From: Deinococcus sp.
Lineage (GTDB): Bacteria; Deinococcota; Deinococci; Deinococcales; Deinococcaceae
NCBI GenBank assembly: GCA_025351205.1
Contig: JANXWI010000074.1
Location: 1 to 19,387, forward strand
Length of the DNA stretch: 19,387 bases
Direction: 5' to 3'
Shown: positions 7,931 through 15,940 of the stretch, piece by piece
How positions within the stretch are numbered: the first letter of the stretch is position 1
How the letters are laid out: the number at the start of each line of letters is the position of its first letter
The notes under the pieces: generated by a model
The model's input: only the letters and a program-made list of their open reading frames with translations
Database searches by the model: none
What the model was told of the DNA's origin: nothing
Program-made: the position numbers and the translations under genes

Positions 7931-8068
7931 ATACGGACTCCGACTTGAATCCTGTATGAACCACGGGTTCAATCCGACCAACGGGAGAAGGAGAAGGTAC
8001 GCCCCTCTGCGGTATGGACGCGCAGACGGCGCTGTTCCGACTGTGCAGAAATTGAGCGGAATCCGTAT
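7931..8068. repeat. SNR/MITE-like element with 12-bp terminal inverted repeats
   Basis: ATACGGACTCCG (7931-7942) and CGGAATCCGTAT (8057-8068) are inverted copies matching at 11 of 12 positions and bound 138 bases. Just inside the left end, TTGAATCC (7945-7952) and GGGTTCAA (7965-7972) form a second hairpin (7 of 8). The size and structure fit the small non-coding repeats known from Deinococcus genomes, but membership in such a family cannot be shown from one copy. Confidence 0.45.
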
Positions 8069-8188
8069 GACCGTTCAGACTGACCGTCCAGAAACGGTTC
8101 CGCCGGATGATTCGGAAGCTGGCGCGTGACCGGTGACCTGCAAACAGCCGTCCTGGAGCGTGAACGCACAAGCTGGTTCGGAAACAGG

Positions 8189-8197
8189 TGCTATAAC
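8189..8197 (+). promoter_or_regulatory. ksgA: Extended -10 promoter for ksgA
   Basis: TGCTATAAC gives TG, one base, then TATAAC (5 of 6 to TATAAT). No clear -35 is present, as is usual for extended -10 promoters. Transcription would start near 8204, giving a leader of about 55 bases. Confidence 0.5.
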
Positions 8198-8258
8198 GGT
8201 CCGGTCTGCCCGCACGCCTTTTCCCGGCGGTGGCCTGTACCTGCGCAGACCTGTAACC

Positions 8259-9113
<855 letters not shown>

Positions 9114-9116
<3 letters not shown>

Positions 9117-9167
9117 ATGGGCCAGTCAGGCTAAATGGGCCAGTCAGGCAGAGGAACCAGTCAGGGG
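9114..9167 (+). repeat. 18-bp tandem repeats spanning the ksgA stop codon
   Basis: TAAATGGGCCAGTCAGGC occurs perfectly twice (9114-9131, 9132-9149). A partial third copy sharing CCAGTCAGG follows by 9167, displaced by one base. The first TAA is the ksgA stop; the second TAA is in the same frame 18 bases later. Confidence 0.95.
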
Positions 9168-9216
9168 CATGGACTACACGGGGAATCGACTTCAGATCGA
9201 ACACGAGCATCTGTAT

Positions 9217-9258
9217 TGGGACGTTCATATCGGGACATTCATATCGGGACGTTGTTTT
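9217..9258. repeat. Three 14-bp tandem repeats in the ksgA-kinase gap
   Basis: The units TGGGACGTTCATAT, CGGGACATTCATAT and CGGGACGTTGTTTT follow each other without gaps. The array begins 101 bases after the ksgA stop and lies about 310 bases before the kinase start. Its role is unknown. Confidence 0.8.
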
Positions 9259-9416
9259 CCGGAAGACCAGAAGAAACGGGTTGCTGATCTAACACGGCCA
9301 GTGCGTCTTCCCGCTCCGCTCATCCAGCCTCTGGCCCCTCCCTCCCGCGCCACGGGCAGAGACCAACACCGGTCTCCCGCAGGTTCAAGGCTGTACCCTG
9401 GGCTGACTGGGAGGCG

Positions 9417-9425
9417 TGGTAGCAT
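9417..9425 (+). promoter_or_regulatory. Possible extended -10 promoter for the PfkB-family gene
   Basis: TGGTAGCAT gives TG, one base, then TAGCAT (4 of 6 to TATAAT). No -35 is evident. The predicted leader of about 135 bases would contain the inverted repeat 9461-9511. Confidence 0.3.
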
Positions 9426-9566
9426 GCCGCAAACGCAGTGGGTGCTGGAACAGGGGGCTGGCCCGCCCCGGTCCGGCAGTGCCAGTCCAGCGACACGGAA
9501 CAGGGGCGGGCGGCTCATCACGGACCTGTGAGCGCCGTTTCACCCACGTTCTCCGGAGGAACGACC

Positions 9567-10493
9567 TTGAAATTTTTTGTCATCGGTGACGTGACCGTAG
9601 ACCACCTGTACCACCTCAAACACCTGCCTGCCCCCGGCGAGGAGGTCTCCCCCATTCGCGCCACCATGCAGCCCGGAGGTGCCGGCGGCACCATCAGCGT
9701 CACGCTGGCGCGGCTGGGCCACACGGTGCTGCTGGGCGCGCGGGTGGGCGAGGACCCCTTTGCCGAGTACGCCCTGAGCAAGGTGCGAGAGAGCGGCGTG
9801 AGCGAGGCGGCGGTGCAGCGCGACCCGCAGCTGCTGACCAGCACCATCACGGTGATGCAGACCCCCGACGGCAAGCGGGCCATGATCTCCTACGGCGGGG
9901 CCAACCGCGAACTCGACGCGGCCAAGCTGAAAAAGAAGGACATCGAGGGGGCCGACGCCCTGATCGTGTCGGCCTACAGCCTGATCGGCGGGCCGCAGCG
10001 CGAGTACGCCGTCAAGGCGCTGGGGCTGGCCCGCAAGGCCGGGGTCCCCACCTTCATGGACCTGGGAACCGGGGCGGTCAACTCGGTGGGAACGGGCCTG
10101 ATGGACACCGTGCTGGGCTGCGACTACCTGCTGCTCAACCAGCACGAACTGCTGGCGCTGACCGGCACGTCGAGCATCAGCACGGCGCTGCTCTCGCTGG
10201 GCAAGCGCGGGGTGCAGAAGGTGGTGGTCAAGGTGGGCGCGATGGGCAGCATCGTCTGGACGCCCGACGAGACCGAGCTGATCGACGCCGTGAAGGTGGC
10301 CGACGCCGTGGTGGACACCACCGGATCGGGCGACACCTTCGTGGCGGCCTTTGCCCACGCCGTGCTCGGAGGGCAGCCGCTCGCCAGCAGCGCCCTGGCC
10401 GCCAACGCCGCCGGGGTGCTGTCGGCCACCAGCGTCGGTGCCCAGACGCGGGCCATCACGGCGGCTGACCTGAATGCCCTGCTGCCGGGCTGA
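9567..10493 (+). CDS. PfkB-family carbohydrate kinase (ribokinase-like), 308 aa
   Basis: The start is a TTG at 9567, chosen because GGAGGA (9555-9560) sits 6 bases upstream and the family N-terminus (KFFVIGDVTVDHLY) begins there; the upstream ATG adds 43 unrelated residues. The protein has the ribokinase fold pattern: first strand with GD (8-9), the lid and substrate region GEEV (24-27), the di-glycine motif PGGAGG (36-41), LLLNQHE (188-194) and VVVKVGAMGSIVW (219-231). The ATP/catalytic signature DTTGSGDTF is at 250-258, with D256 as the expected base. PfkB proteins phosphorylate sugars, nucleosides or similar alcohols with ATP; the substrate cannot be told here. The Asn usually found after the di-glycine motif is replaced by Thr42, which may mark an atypical substrate. 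A tandem repeat follows the stop. Confidence 0.93.
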   Translation: MKFFVIGDVTVDHLYHLKHLPAPGEEVSPIRATMQPGGAGGTISVTLARLGHTVLLGARVGEDPFAEYALSKVRESGVSEAAVQRDPQLLTSTITVMQTPDGKRAMISYGGANRELDAAKLKKKDIEGADALIVSAYSLIGGPQREYAVKALGLARKAGVPTFMDLGTGAVNSVGTGLMDTVLGCDYLLLNQHELLALTGTSSISTALLSLGKRGVQKVVVKVGAMGSIVWTPDETELIDAVKVADAVVDTTGSGDTFVAAFAHAVLGGQPLASSALAANAAGVLSATSVGAQTRAITAADLNALLPG

Positions 10494-10521
10494 ACCCTGA
10501 GCGCCCCACCCTGAGCGCCGG
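10494..10521 (+). repeat. 14-bp tandem repeat directly after the kinase stop codon
   Basis: ACCCTGAGCGCCCC (10494-10507) is followed by ACCCTGAGCGCCGG (10508-10521). The array begins at the base after the TGA (10491-10493). The second unit's TGA (10512) is in the kinase frame. A weak stem (GCCACTCCGG with CCGG and GTGGC, 10553-10580) further on may act as a terminator, but lacks a T-run. Confidence 0.85.
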
Positions 10522-10600
10522 AATCCGAAGCTGGCCGCCATGTTCAGACCGCGCCACTCCGGCCTGTCCGGCGGCGTGGCCAAATGAGGTGTGAACAGGC

Positions 10601-10630
10601 TTCCCGGCCCCGGCTCTCTTTTGCTATACT
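10601..10630 (+). promoter_or_regulatory. rplY: Promoter for rplY
   Basis: TATACT (10625-10630) matches the -10 at 5 of 6 and is preceded by TGC, an extended -10. TTCCCG (10601-10606) is a weak -35 with an 18-base spacer. The leader would be about 100 bases and contains the palindrome GGAAGCTTCC, leaving room for leader regulation. Confidence 0.6.
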
Positions 10631-10738
10631 CCGCAGGTTGCATGGCCCCCGCCCCGCCGGAAGCTTCCCTGGAGTGACTCTGTGGCAAGTATTCCGGCGA
10701 CGCGTGCAGGGCGGCCAGCAGGTATGGAGGACGAAAAA

Positions 10739-11440
10739 ATGGAACTCAAGGCGAACCCCCGCAGCACCCGTGAAGAGCTTCTGGCTGGCAAGATGCCCGC
10801 CGTGGCCTACAACAAAGAGCAGAACGTCTCGTTCACCCTCGACCGCAAGGAGTTCGACAAGGCGTTCCGCGTCCAGGGCCGCACCGGCATCTTCGACATC
10901 GTGATCGAGGGCGGCGAGAGCTTTCCCGCGCTGGTCAAGACCGTTCAGATGGACGCCCGCCGCCGTATTCCAATTCACGTCGATTTCACGCTGGTGCATT
11001 ACGGCGAACCCCTGGAGGTCGCGGTTCCGGTGCATCTGAGCGGCAAGGCGGCGGGCGAAATCTACGGCGGTCTGGTGGATATCGTGGTCCACAACCTTCA
11101 GGTTCTGGCCCCCGGCCCGCGCCGCATTCCCCAGGAACTGCTGATCGACGTGACCAAGCTGAAGATCGGCGATCACGTGCTGGCCGGTCAGGTCAAGCTG
11201 CCCGAGGGCGTCAAGCTGGTGTCCGACCCCGAGCTGATGGTGGTCAGCGTGCTTCCCCCCCGCATGTCCGAGGGCGAGGCCGCAGCCGAGGACCAGGCCG
11301 CCCAGGTGGCGGGTCTGGTGGCCGCTGGCGAGCTGAGCGAGGAGGCCGCCGAGGCCATTCTGGAGGGCGAGACCAGCGTCGAGGCCGCCAAGGAAGAGGC
11401 CAAGGAGGCCGCCGAAGGCAGCGAGGGCACAGAGGCTTGA
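10739..11440 (+). CDS. rplY: 50S ribosomal protein L25/general stress protein CTC, 233 aa
   Basis: L25 binds 5S rRNA in the central protuberance of the large subunit. The start MELKANPRSTREELLAGKMPAV is the classic L25 N-terminus; GGAGG (10726-10730) lies 8 bases before the ATG at 10739, so the longer frame start is rejected. Residues 1-90 form the 5S-binding barrel (VDFTLVHYGEPLEV at 81-94). Residues 91-175 form the TL5/CTC second domain (VPVHLSGKAAGE, LIDVTKLKIGDHV). Residues 177-233 are an acidic Ala/Glu-rich third section (EDQAAQVAGLVAAGELSEEA, then an EAAKEEAKEAAE tail). This three-part architecture and length match the CTC protein known from Deinococcus radiodurans 50S subunits and support the genus assignment. 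It has its own promoter and two downstream terminators. Confidence 0.97.
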   Translation: MELKANPRSTREELLAGKMPAVAYNKEQNVSFTLDRKEFDKAFRVQGRTGIFDIVIEGGESFPALVKTVQMDARRRIPIHVDFTLVHYGEPLEVAVPVHLSGKAAGEIYGGLVDIVVHNLQVLAPGPRRIPQELLIDVTKLKIGDHVLAGQVKLPEGVKLVSDPELMVVSVLPPRMSEGEAAAEDQAAQVAGLVAAGELSEEAAEAILEGETSVEAAKEEAKEAAEGSEGTEA

Positions 11441-11504
11441 CGCCGGGACCGGAATCGCTGTTCAGCCGACTGGGATAAAGGATCAGCTGAACAGAGCGGA
11501 TTGA

Positions 11505-11550
11505 CAGGGAGGGCAGACACCATGACGTGTCTGCCCTCCCTGATTGTTTT
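11505..11550 (+). terminator. Intrinsic terminator of rplY
   Basis: CAGGGAGGGCAGACAC (11505-11520) pairs perfectly over 16 bp with GTGTCTGCCCTCCCTG (11527-11542) around CATGAC, followed by ATTGTTTT. It lies 65 bases after the rplY stop. Confidence 0.93.
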
Positions 11551-11605
11551 CGACGGTGTGGCGGTCCACCCGCAGGTCCTGTCCACTTGCCCTGCAACAT
11601 GGCAG

Positions 11606-11643
11606 CAGACGAACCCCAGCCGGAGCGGGGGTTCGTCTGTTTT
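11606..11643 (+). terminator. Second intrinsic terminator 56 bases after the first
   Basis: CAGACGAACCCC (11606-11617) pairs over 12 bp with GGGGTTCGTCTG (11628-11639) around a 10-base loop, followed by TTTT (11640-11643). With no gene between the two terminators, it may be a back-up for rplY, a barrier to convergent transcription, or the end of a short unannotated RNA. Confidence 0.88.
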
Positions 11644-11715
11644 ACGCGTGCAGGCCTGTCATCTGGACCTGCTGGAAGGGTGAGGGTGCCCGGACGCTGC
11701 GCGACCCGGTATCCC

Positions 11716-11810
11716 GGTCAGCGCAGCGTGGCTGTTTTGTCCGGTCAGCGCAGCGTAACTGTCTCTGTTGGTCAGCGCAGCGTGACTCCATCCATCAGCG
11801 CAGCGTGACT
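11716..11810 (-). repeat. Four-copy repeat array at the lipoprotein stop codon
   Basis: The core TCAGCGCAGCGT begins at 11718, 11745, 11772 and 11795, giving periods of 27, 27 and 23 bases. The copy at 11795 is the end of the coding sequence (Thr-Leu-Arg-stop on the minus strand). The copy at 11772 shares 16 bases with it. Each copy on the coding strand ends in CTGCGCTGA, so the stop triplet is repeated four times. Confidence 0.93.
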
Positions 11811-14800
11811 TTGGTGAACTCGTCCTCGGTCAGCGGCGCGCCGTTGGTGTTCTCGTCCCAGTCGAGCGTGGTGACGGCCTTGCCACTGCCCGCCTGGTTG
11901 GCGTACATCACGAACTGGGCGAACAGCGCGTCCTTGGCCTTCATGGCGCTCACGCGCATGGTGACCACGTTGCCGCTGCGGGTGCCGGTCAGCGAGGCTC
12001 CGCCGGGCAGCGTCACGCCTGCGAGCACATCGGCCATGCTGTAGTTCTTCGGCACGCCGCCGCTGGTGTACACCACGCCCAGGTCGTTCAGGCTGGCGAA
12101 GCTGGGCAGGGTCATGCTGCTGCGGACGTTGTTCGCGCTGTCGGCGCTCTCGTTGGTGTACGAGTAGTCGTACTCGAAGTAGCTGTTCTGCGGAATATCC
12201 TGGGCGTCGGTCAGGCGGTTGGGATTAACCGTGTAGTCGGTCGTGGCCGCCGAGGCAGACGTGCCGCGCGCCGCGTCGAACAGGCCGAGGTCGAAGCTGG
12301 GCCTGTCGAGCACCTGCACGTAGTCGCACGAGACCAGGTAGTTGCGCCCGTTCTTGTCGATGCCACGCTCGCCGGTGAGAAACTGGCCGGTGTTGCCGTC
12401 GAGGTTGAGGAAGCCGAACTTGCGGTCGATGCCCTCGTACTGACGGTGGAGTGGCGGGAACTGCGCCGTCTGCGCCTGCGCCCTGATGGTTTCGTCAAGA
12501 ATCTGGACCGGGGCGAGCTGGTTGAGGTTCCAGGCGTACAGGCGCACGCAGTTCCAGTTGGCGGCGCGGCCCGCGTTGTCGCGGCCACTCGGGCCACGCA
12601 CGCTGTTCTCGGCCTGGAACACTGTGGACAGCTTGTACGCTGGCGCCTCGGTAGCACTGGTCTTCAGCACGTCCGGCAGGTTGATCGCCAGGCTGTTGTT
12701 GCCGTTCTGCTCGAAGGTGGTGATGCGGTTGCCAGCGGCGTCGTAAGCATTCACGAAGTCGAGGTTGTAGCCGTAGCTGTCTTCCAGGCGCGGCTTGTAG
12801 GCGAAGCCCTCGCCCTGGTACTGGGCCGCGAAACGCTTCTTGAGGTCGGCGTAGCCCGCCTGCACCTCCGGGTTGAGGTCGAACACGGCGCGGTCCAGGT
12901 TGTACACCGAGATGTCGAAGGTGATCGGCTGGTTGCTGTACACCACGTCCTTGCGGGCACGCTTGTCGATGAACAGCTCGGGGCGCACCACGTAGATGTC
13001 CTTGTAGGCATCGACCTCGAAGGCGTTTTCAGCCGAGGCCTTGGCGCGGTTCTTGATCATGTACGGGTCCTCGTACAGCGTGGTGCGCGGGGCGTTCTCG
13101 CCGTAGAAGCCGGTGGGGTTGGCCGTGCTCAGCGGATCGCTCACACCGTCACGGTTGTTGTCGTTCCAGGCGTAACCGGGCTTCTGGCGCGGGTAGACCT
13201 TGAAGGTGATGGTGAACGCCTCACCCGGCTGGAGTTCACCGATGCTGGCCGCGCCGGTAAACGACAGGTTGAAGGCGTGCCGCTGGGCGTTGTAGGTCGC
13301 CAGCAGGCTGCTGTTCGCCACCGCCGCGCCGTTCTTGCTCACGCTCACACTGCCCTGCACGAATCCCAGCTCGGCGGGCAGCACGTCGCGCGCGATGACG
13401 TTGCGGGCCACCGTCTTGCCGCTGTTTTTCACCGTGATGGTGTAGTCGTAGGTCTTGCCCACCACGAAGTCGTCGAGCAGCGAAGGCGTCAGACCACTCG
13501 GATCGATGGCCGGAAGCAGCGTCACGTCGTCGGGCTTGTAGGCGTCGTGGAGGGGAGCAACCGTGCGGTCATAACCGGTCCAGGTCTGGATGTCGGGTCC
13601 GACCTTGCTGATGTCCAGAATGGTGCCGGTGAAGCTCTTGTCGAACAGGTAGCTCTTGAGCAGGAAGTCGTAGGTGCTGCTGCCGAACCGGACCTCGTAG
13701 TGGTAGTCGGCCTTGACCTGAACGCTCAGCCCCAGGTCGGTGACCTTCACGTCGTCGCGGGTCTTGAGGTAGGTTTCGCCGGTGGACTTGATGGTGCTAT
13801 CTCCAGCGTTGCCGCCGGAGTCGGTGGTCAGGAACACTCGGCCCGCTCCCGCGCCGCTCACGGTGTACTGCATGTAGCCGGGGAAGGGGCCTTTGCCGCC
13901 CACATCAGAAGGTCCGGCCTGCGGCTGCTTGGCGTAGGCCACCGTGTCGAAGGCGTGCGTGCGCTGCCTGGGGTCGATCCAGTTGTTCTCGAACGCACCC
14001 ACACTGCCGCCCAGCCGCTGCTTGCTGGGAACCGGGGCGCTGGTCTCGCCACCAAAATTGGTGTTGCCCGCGTAGTACAGGTGGCTCATGTTGATGAAGA
14101 ACATCTTGAACTCGGCCAGCGCCGCGCCGCCGTCATTGGTGGCCGACACCACGAACTTGACCGGCGTGCCCTGGGCAGGCGCGCTGGTGGCGTAGGCGGT
14201 GAAGCGCACCACGCCCTGGTCGTCGCTGTACGCGACGGCCTGGGTGGACATCGCCTGCGAGGACAGCTTCTGTGACGGGCTGCCCACGCTGCGAATGTGC
14301 CCACCGATGATGGCGACGCCCTGGCTGTCCACCTGCACGTTCACGGCGGCCCCGGCCACAGGTGCCCCGGAGGCGTCTTTCACCAGCAGGGTGACGAGCG
14401 CCGCTTCCTCGGTCTGCGAGGCGTAGAGCATCACGTTCTTGTTGGCGTTGTCTTCCTTGTTGCCCGGCAGGTCTTGCAGGTTGCCGTCGGTCACGGGGTT
14501 CTGGGCGGCGAAGCTGAGCGACGCCACCTTGGCCTGGGCCGCCGCCGAGGTCTTGTATTGCAGCAGCACGGTCTTGGCCTTGTTGGCGTCACAGTCGAGC
14601 GTCACGCTCTGCGGGCTGTTGCTGGCCGCGTAGCCCTGAAGGGTTCCGGCCTTGACGGTGTAGGTCCCGGCTGGAAACTTCTGGCTCAGGGCCTCCAGGT
14701 CGCTGGCCGTGCCGCTGAACGCCTGCGCGCCGCTGCTGTCGAGCACCGTCACGGGCGCGGTGGTCTTGCCGTCCACCGCTGCGACGCCCTCCAGATCGAT

Positions 14801-15004
14801 GGTGATGGTGGCGCAGCCCTCGACCTGCTGGGCCACGGGCGGCGTGCCCGTGCCGGGCGTGACCGCCACGGGAGCCGGAGTGACCGGCGTGGTCCCCGCC
14901 GTACCTGCCGAGATCGCCGTGGGTGCCGCGTTCTGTCCGCAGGCGCTGAGCGCCAGAAGGCCGGTGACGGCGAGCATCGCCAGTTTGCTGTTCCTGTGTT
15001 GCAT
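11795..15004 (-). CDS. Large exported lipoprotein with Ig-like and DUF11-like domains, 1069 aa
   Basis: The ATG at 15004 begins MQHRNSKLAMLAVTGLLALSAC, a lipoprotein signal with lipobox LSAC and lipidated Cys22 followed by Gly; a G-rich Shine-Dalgarno (GGGGGA) lies about 8 bases upstream. The 103 extra upstream codons of the open frame have no such features. After a Thr/Pro/Val linker (25-60) come a carboxypeptidase-regulatory-like unit (64-150, PAGTYTVKAGTLQGY) and an Ig-like invasin/Big_1-type unit (200-300, VKDASGAPVAGAAVNVQVDS, DDQGVVRFTAYA). A novel middle region follows (300-510). A DUF11-like module spans 513-605 (VVGKTYDYTITVKNSGKTVARNVIARDVLP), with a DxNxDG-type loop (617-623). A second one begins at about 675 (PELFIDKRARKDVVYSNQPITFDISV). 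The C-terminal 300 residues are not recognised. It is probably envelope-anchored and structural or adhesive. It lies divergent to the SARP-like regulator and convergent with rplY. Confidence 0.93.
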   Translation of the reverse strand: MQHRNSKLAMLAVTGLLALSACGQNAAPTAISAGTAGTTPVTPAPVAVTPGTGTPPVAQQVEGCATITIDLEGVAAVDGKTTAPVTVLDSSGAQAFSGTASDLEALSQKFPAGTYTVKAGTLQGYAASNSPQSVTLDCDANKAKTVLLQYKTSAAAQAKVASLSFAAQNPVTDGNLQDLPGNKEDNANKNVMLYASQTEEAALVTLLVKDASGAPVAGAAVNVQVDSQGVAIIGGHIRSVGSPSQKLSSQAMSTQAVAYSDDQGVVRFTAYATSAPAQGTPVKFVVSATNDGGAALAEFKMFFINMSHLYYAGNTNFGGETSAPVPSKQRLGGSVGAFENNWIDPRQRTHAFDTVAYAKQPQAGPSDVGGKGPFPGYMQYTVSGAGAGRVFLTTDSGGNAGDSTIKSTGETYLKTRDDVKVTDLGLSVQVKADYHYEVRFGSSTYDFLLKSYLFDKSFTGTILDISKVGPDIQTWTGYDRTVAPLHDAYKPDDVTLLPAIDPSGLTPSLLDDFVVGKTYDYTITVKNSGKTVARNVIARDVLPAELGFVQGSVSVSKNGAAVANSSLLATYNAQRHAFNLSFTGAASIGELQPGEAFTITFKVYPRQKPGYAWNDNNRDGVSDPLSTANPTGFYGENAPRTTLYEDPYMIKNRAKASAENAFEVDAYKDIYVVRPELFIDKRARKDVVYSNQPITFDISVYNLDRAVFDLNPEVQAGYADLKKRFAAQYQGEGFAYKPRLEDSYGYNLDFVNAYDAAGNRITTFEQNGNNSLAINLPDVLKTSATEAPAYKLSTVFQAENSVRGPSGRDNAGRAANWNCVRLYAWNLNQLAPVQILDETIRAQAQTAQFPPLHRQYEGIDRKFGFLNLDGNTGQFLTGERGIDKNGRNYLVSCDYVQVLDRPSFDLGLFDAARGTSASAATTDYTVNPNRLTDAQDIPQNSYFEYDYSYTNESADSANNVRSSMTLPSFASLNDLGVVYTSGGVPKNYSMADVLAGVTLPGGASLTGTRSGNVVTMRVSAMKAKDALFAQFVMYANQAGSGKAVTTLDWDENTNGAPLTEDEFTKVTLR

Positions 15005-15126
15005 AGAGCTTCCCCCTGTGGTTGTGTACTTCCCTCTTCCTGCCTGAAGTTGTGTGGCTGCCTGCCCCCGCGCCGACGTCCTCATGCCTGCCAACCGGAA
15101 TGTTTCACCAAATTCCCCCCCTGTGC

Positions 15127-15156
15127 CGCAATCTGAAGGTGTCGCAATCTGAAGGT
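15127..15156. repeat. Direct repeat upstream of the lipoprotein gene
   Basis: CGCAATCTGAAGGT occurs at 15127-15140 and 15143-15156, a 16-base period with no mismatch in the 14-base core. It lies about 125-150 bases before the lipoprotein start. Confidence 0.85.
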
Positions 15157-15473
15157 CGTCGCCACCTGACTGGCCTTGCAGCCGTTCAGCCGCCGCAGCC
15201 CCTCGGGCAGGCTCCCAGCCGAAACCACAGTTCCCCCCAGCGCCCTCACCGGAACGCTGCCCATGTGAACCATGGGTCCTGGTTGAACCGAAGATCCCGG
15301 CCCGCAGCTGCAAAGTCTGCCCTCAAGGTGGCGAACCCGGCCCCACAGACCGGCTGACAGTTCCCTCTGGCCTGTCAACTGAGATCCCCGGCGCGACTGC
15401 GGTACCGACCTGCTGCACCGCCTGCCGCGCACCTGCCCTGTGTGAATCTGCCCCGGCTTTAGACTGCACCGTC

Positions 15474-15541
15474 ACTGTAATGAATGGCACGTTAGAGTCA
15501 GGTTAAACACCCACGGAACGCATTAAACATGGGGATTAACG
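15474..15541 (-). promoter_or_regulatory. Candidate promoter with heptad direct repeats (possible SARP operator)
   Basis: On the minus strand CTGACT (15501-15496) and TACAGT (15479-15474), spaced 16 bases, each match the sigma-70 boxes at 4 of 6. Heptads resembling GTTTAAC lie over and upstream of the -35: CGTTAAT (15541-15535), GTTTAAT (15528-15522), GTTTAAC (15508-15502) and CTCTAAC (15497-15491). The last two have the 11-bp period typical of SARP sites. The leader to the lipoprotein would be long, about 465 bases. Confidence 0.3.
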
Positions 15542-15940
15542 CGGCGTGGGCCTGAAAGCGGGCGGGGACGACAGGGGAGCGGCCCGGCACCTTCTCTCTC
15601 CGGCAAAACTGCGCTAATCTACGTGCGAATCGTCGTCTTTCGCCGCTTTTCATGCCGCGTCGGCCCCGTGCCTGACCCTGCCAACTGCGCCGCCGTGTAC
15701 CGTCTCTTTTTACCGGATCAAGCTCATGAGGCCGGTTTTAACGTCTCGTGGCCCCCGATCCTCCGCCTCTGATGGGTCTGCTGCCGGGTGGAGCGTGCGC
15801 TGGCCAAGACCGGGCCGGGTTGAGAGTGGGCCAGATTAAGAGTGAGCTGGGTCAAGACCGAACGCAGAGGCCAAGGCGGCCTGCGGCAGAGGCGCTGGCC
15901 TCAAGACGCACCAAAAAAAGGCAATCCATGGGGGGAAAAC

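Larger units (their letters stand above)
7651..8258. other. Divergent intergenic region between the 180-aa gene and ksgA
   Basis: The 608 bases hold no credible gene; the ORFs crossing it lack family features. It contains a stem-loop (7811-7837), a weak minus-strand promoter candidate (7854-7880), a repeat-like element with terminal inverted repeats (7931-8068) and the extended -10 promoter for ksgA (8189-8197). Confidence 0.75.
9117..9566. other. Intergenic region between ksgA and the PfkB-family gene
   Basis: The 450 bases contain two tandem-repeat arrays (9114-9167 and 9217-9258), an extended -10 candidate (9417-9425) and a 9-bp inverted repeat, GCCCGCCCC (9461-9469) with GGGGCGGGC (9503-9511), around a 33-base loop in the likely leader of the kinase gene. 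The ORF from 9169 to 9531 has no recognisable protein features. No clear ksgA terminator is visible. Confidence 0.7.
11441..11794. other. Convergent intergenic region between rplY and the lipoprotein gene
   Basis: It contains a 7-bp inverted repeat GTTCAGC/GCTGAAC (11460-11466, 11485-11491), two plus-oriented intrinsic terminators (11505-11550, 11606-11643) and three of the four repeats attached to the lipoprotein stop (from 11716). No gene is supported; short ORFs here span the terminator stems. Confidence 0.8.
15005..15940. other. Long divergent intergenic region between lipoprotein and SARP-like genes
   Basis: Nothing in these 936 bases looks like a gene. It holds a 16-bp-period direct repeat (15127-15156), a small inverted repeat TGACAG/CTGTCA (15355-15377) and an AT-rich island (about 15460-15545) with a minus-strand promoter candidate and heptad-like elements. 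A degenerate duplication lies near 15818-15850 (GAGAGTGGGCCAG, AAGAGTGAGCTGG). No convincing plus-strand promoter for the regulator was found; TAATCT near 15614 is a weak -10 at best. Confidence 0.7.

Noticed and set aside
9169..9531. 120-aa plus-strand ORF in the ksgA-kinase gap
   Set aside because: No ribosome site, no recognisable fold, and it contains the 14-bp repeat array and the kinase leader.
9540..10688. 382-aa minus-strand ORF
   Set aside because: Antisense shadow of the PfkB-family kinase.
11716..11807. CRISPR or attachment-site array
   Set aside because: Spacers of 11-15 bases are themselves partly repeated and the last copy is coding; no cas genes or integrase nearby.
12446..14275. 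609-aa plus-strand ORF
   Set aside because: Antisense shadow of the lipoprotein; compositionally biased with no domain features.
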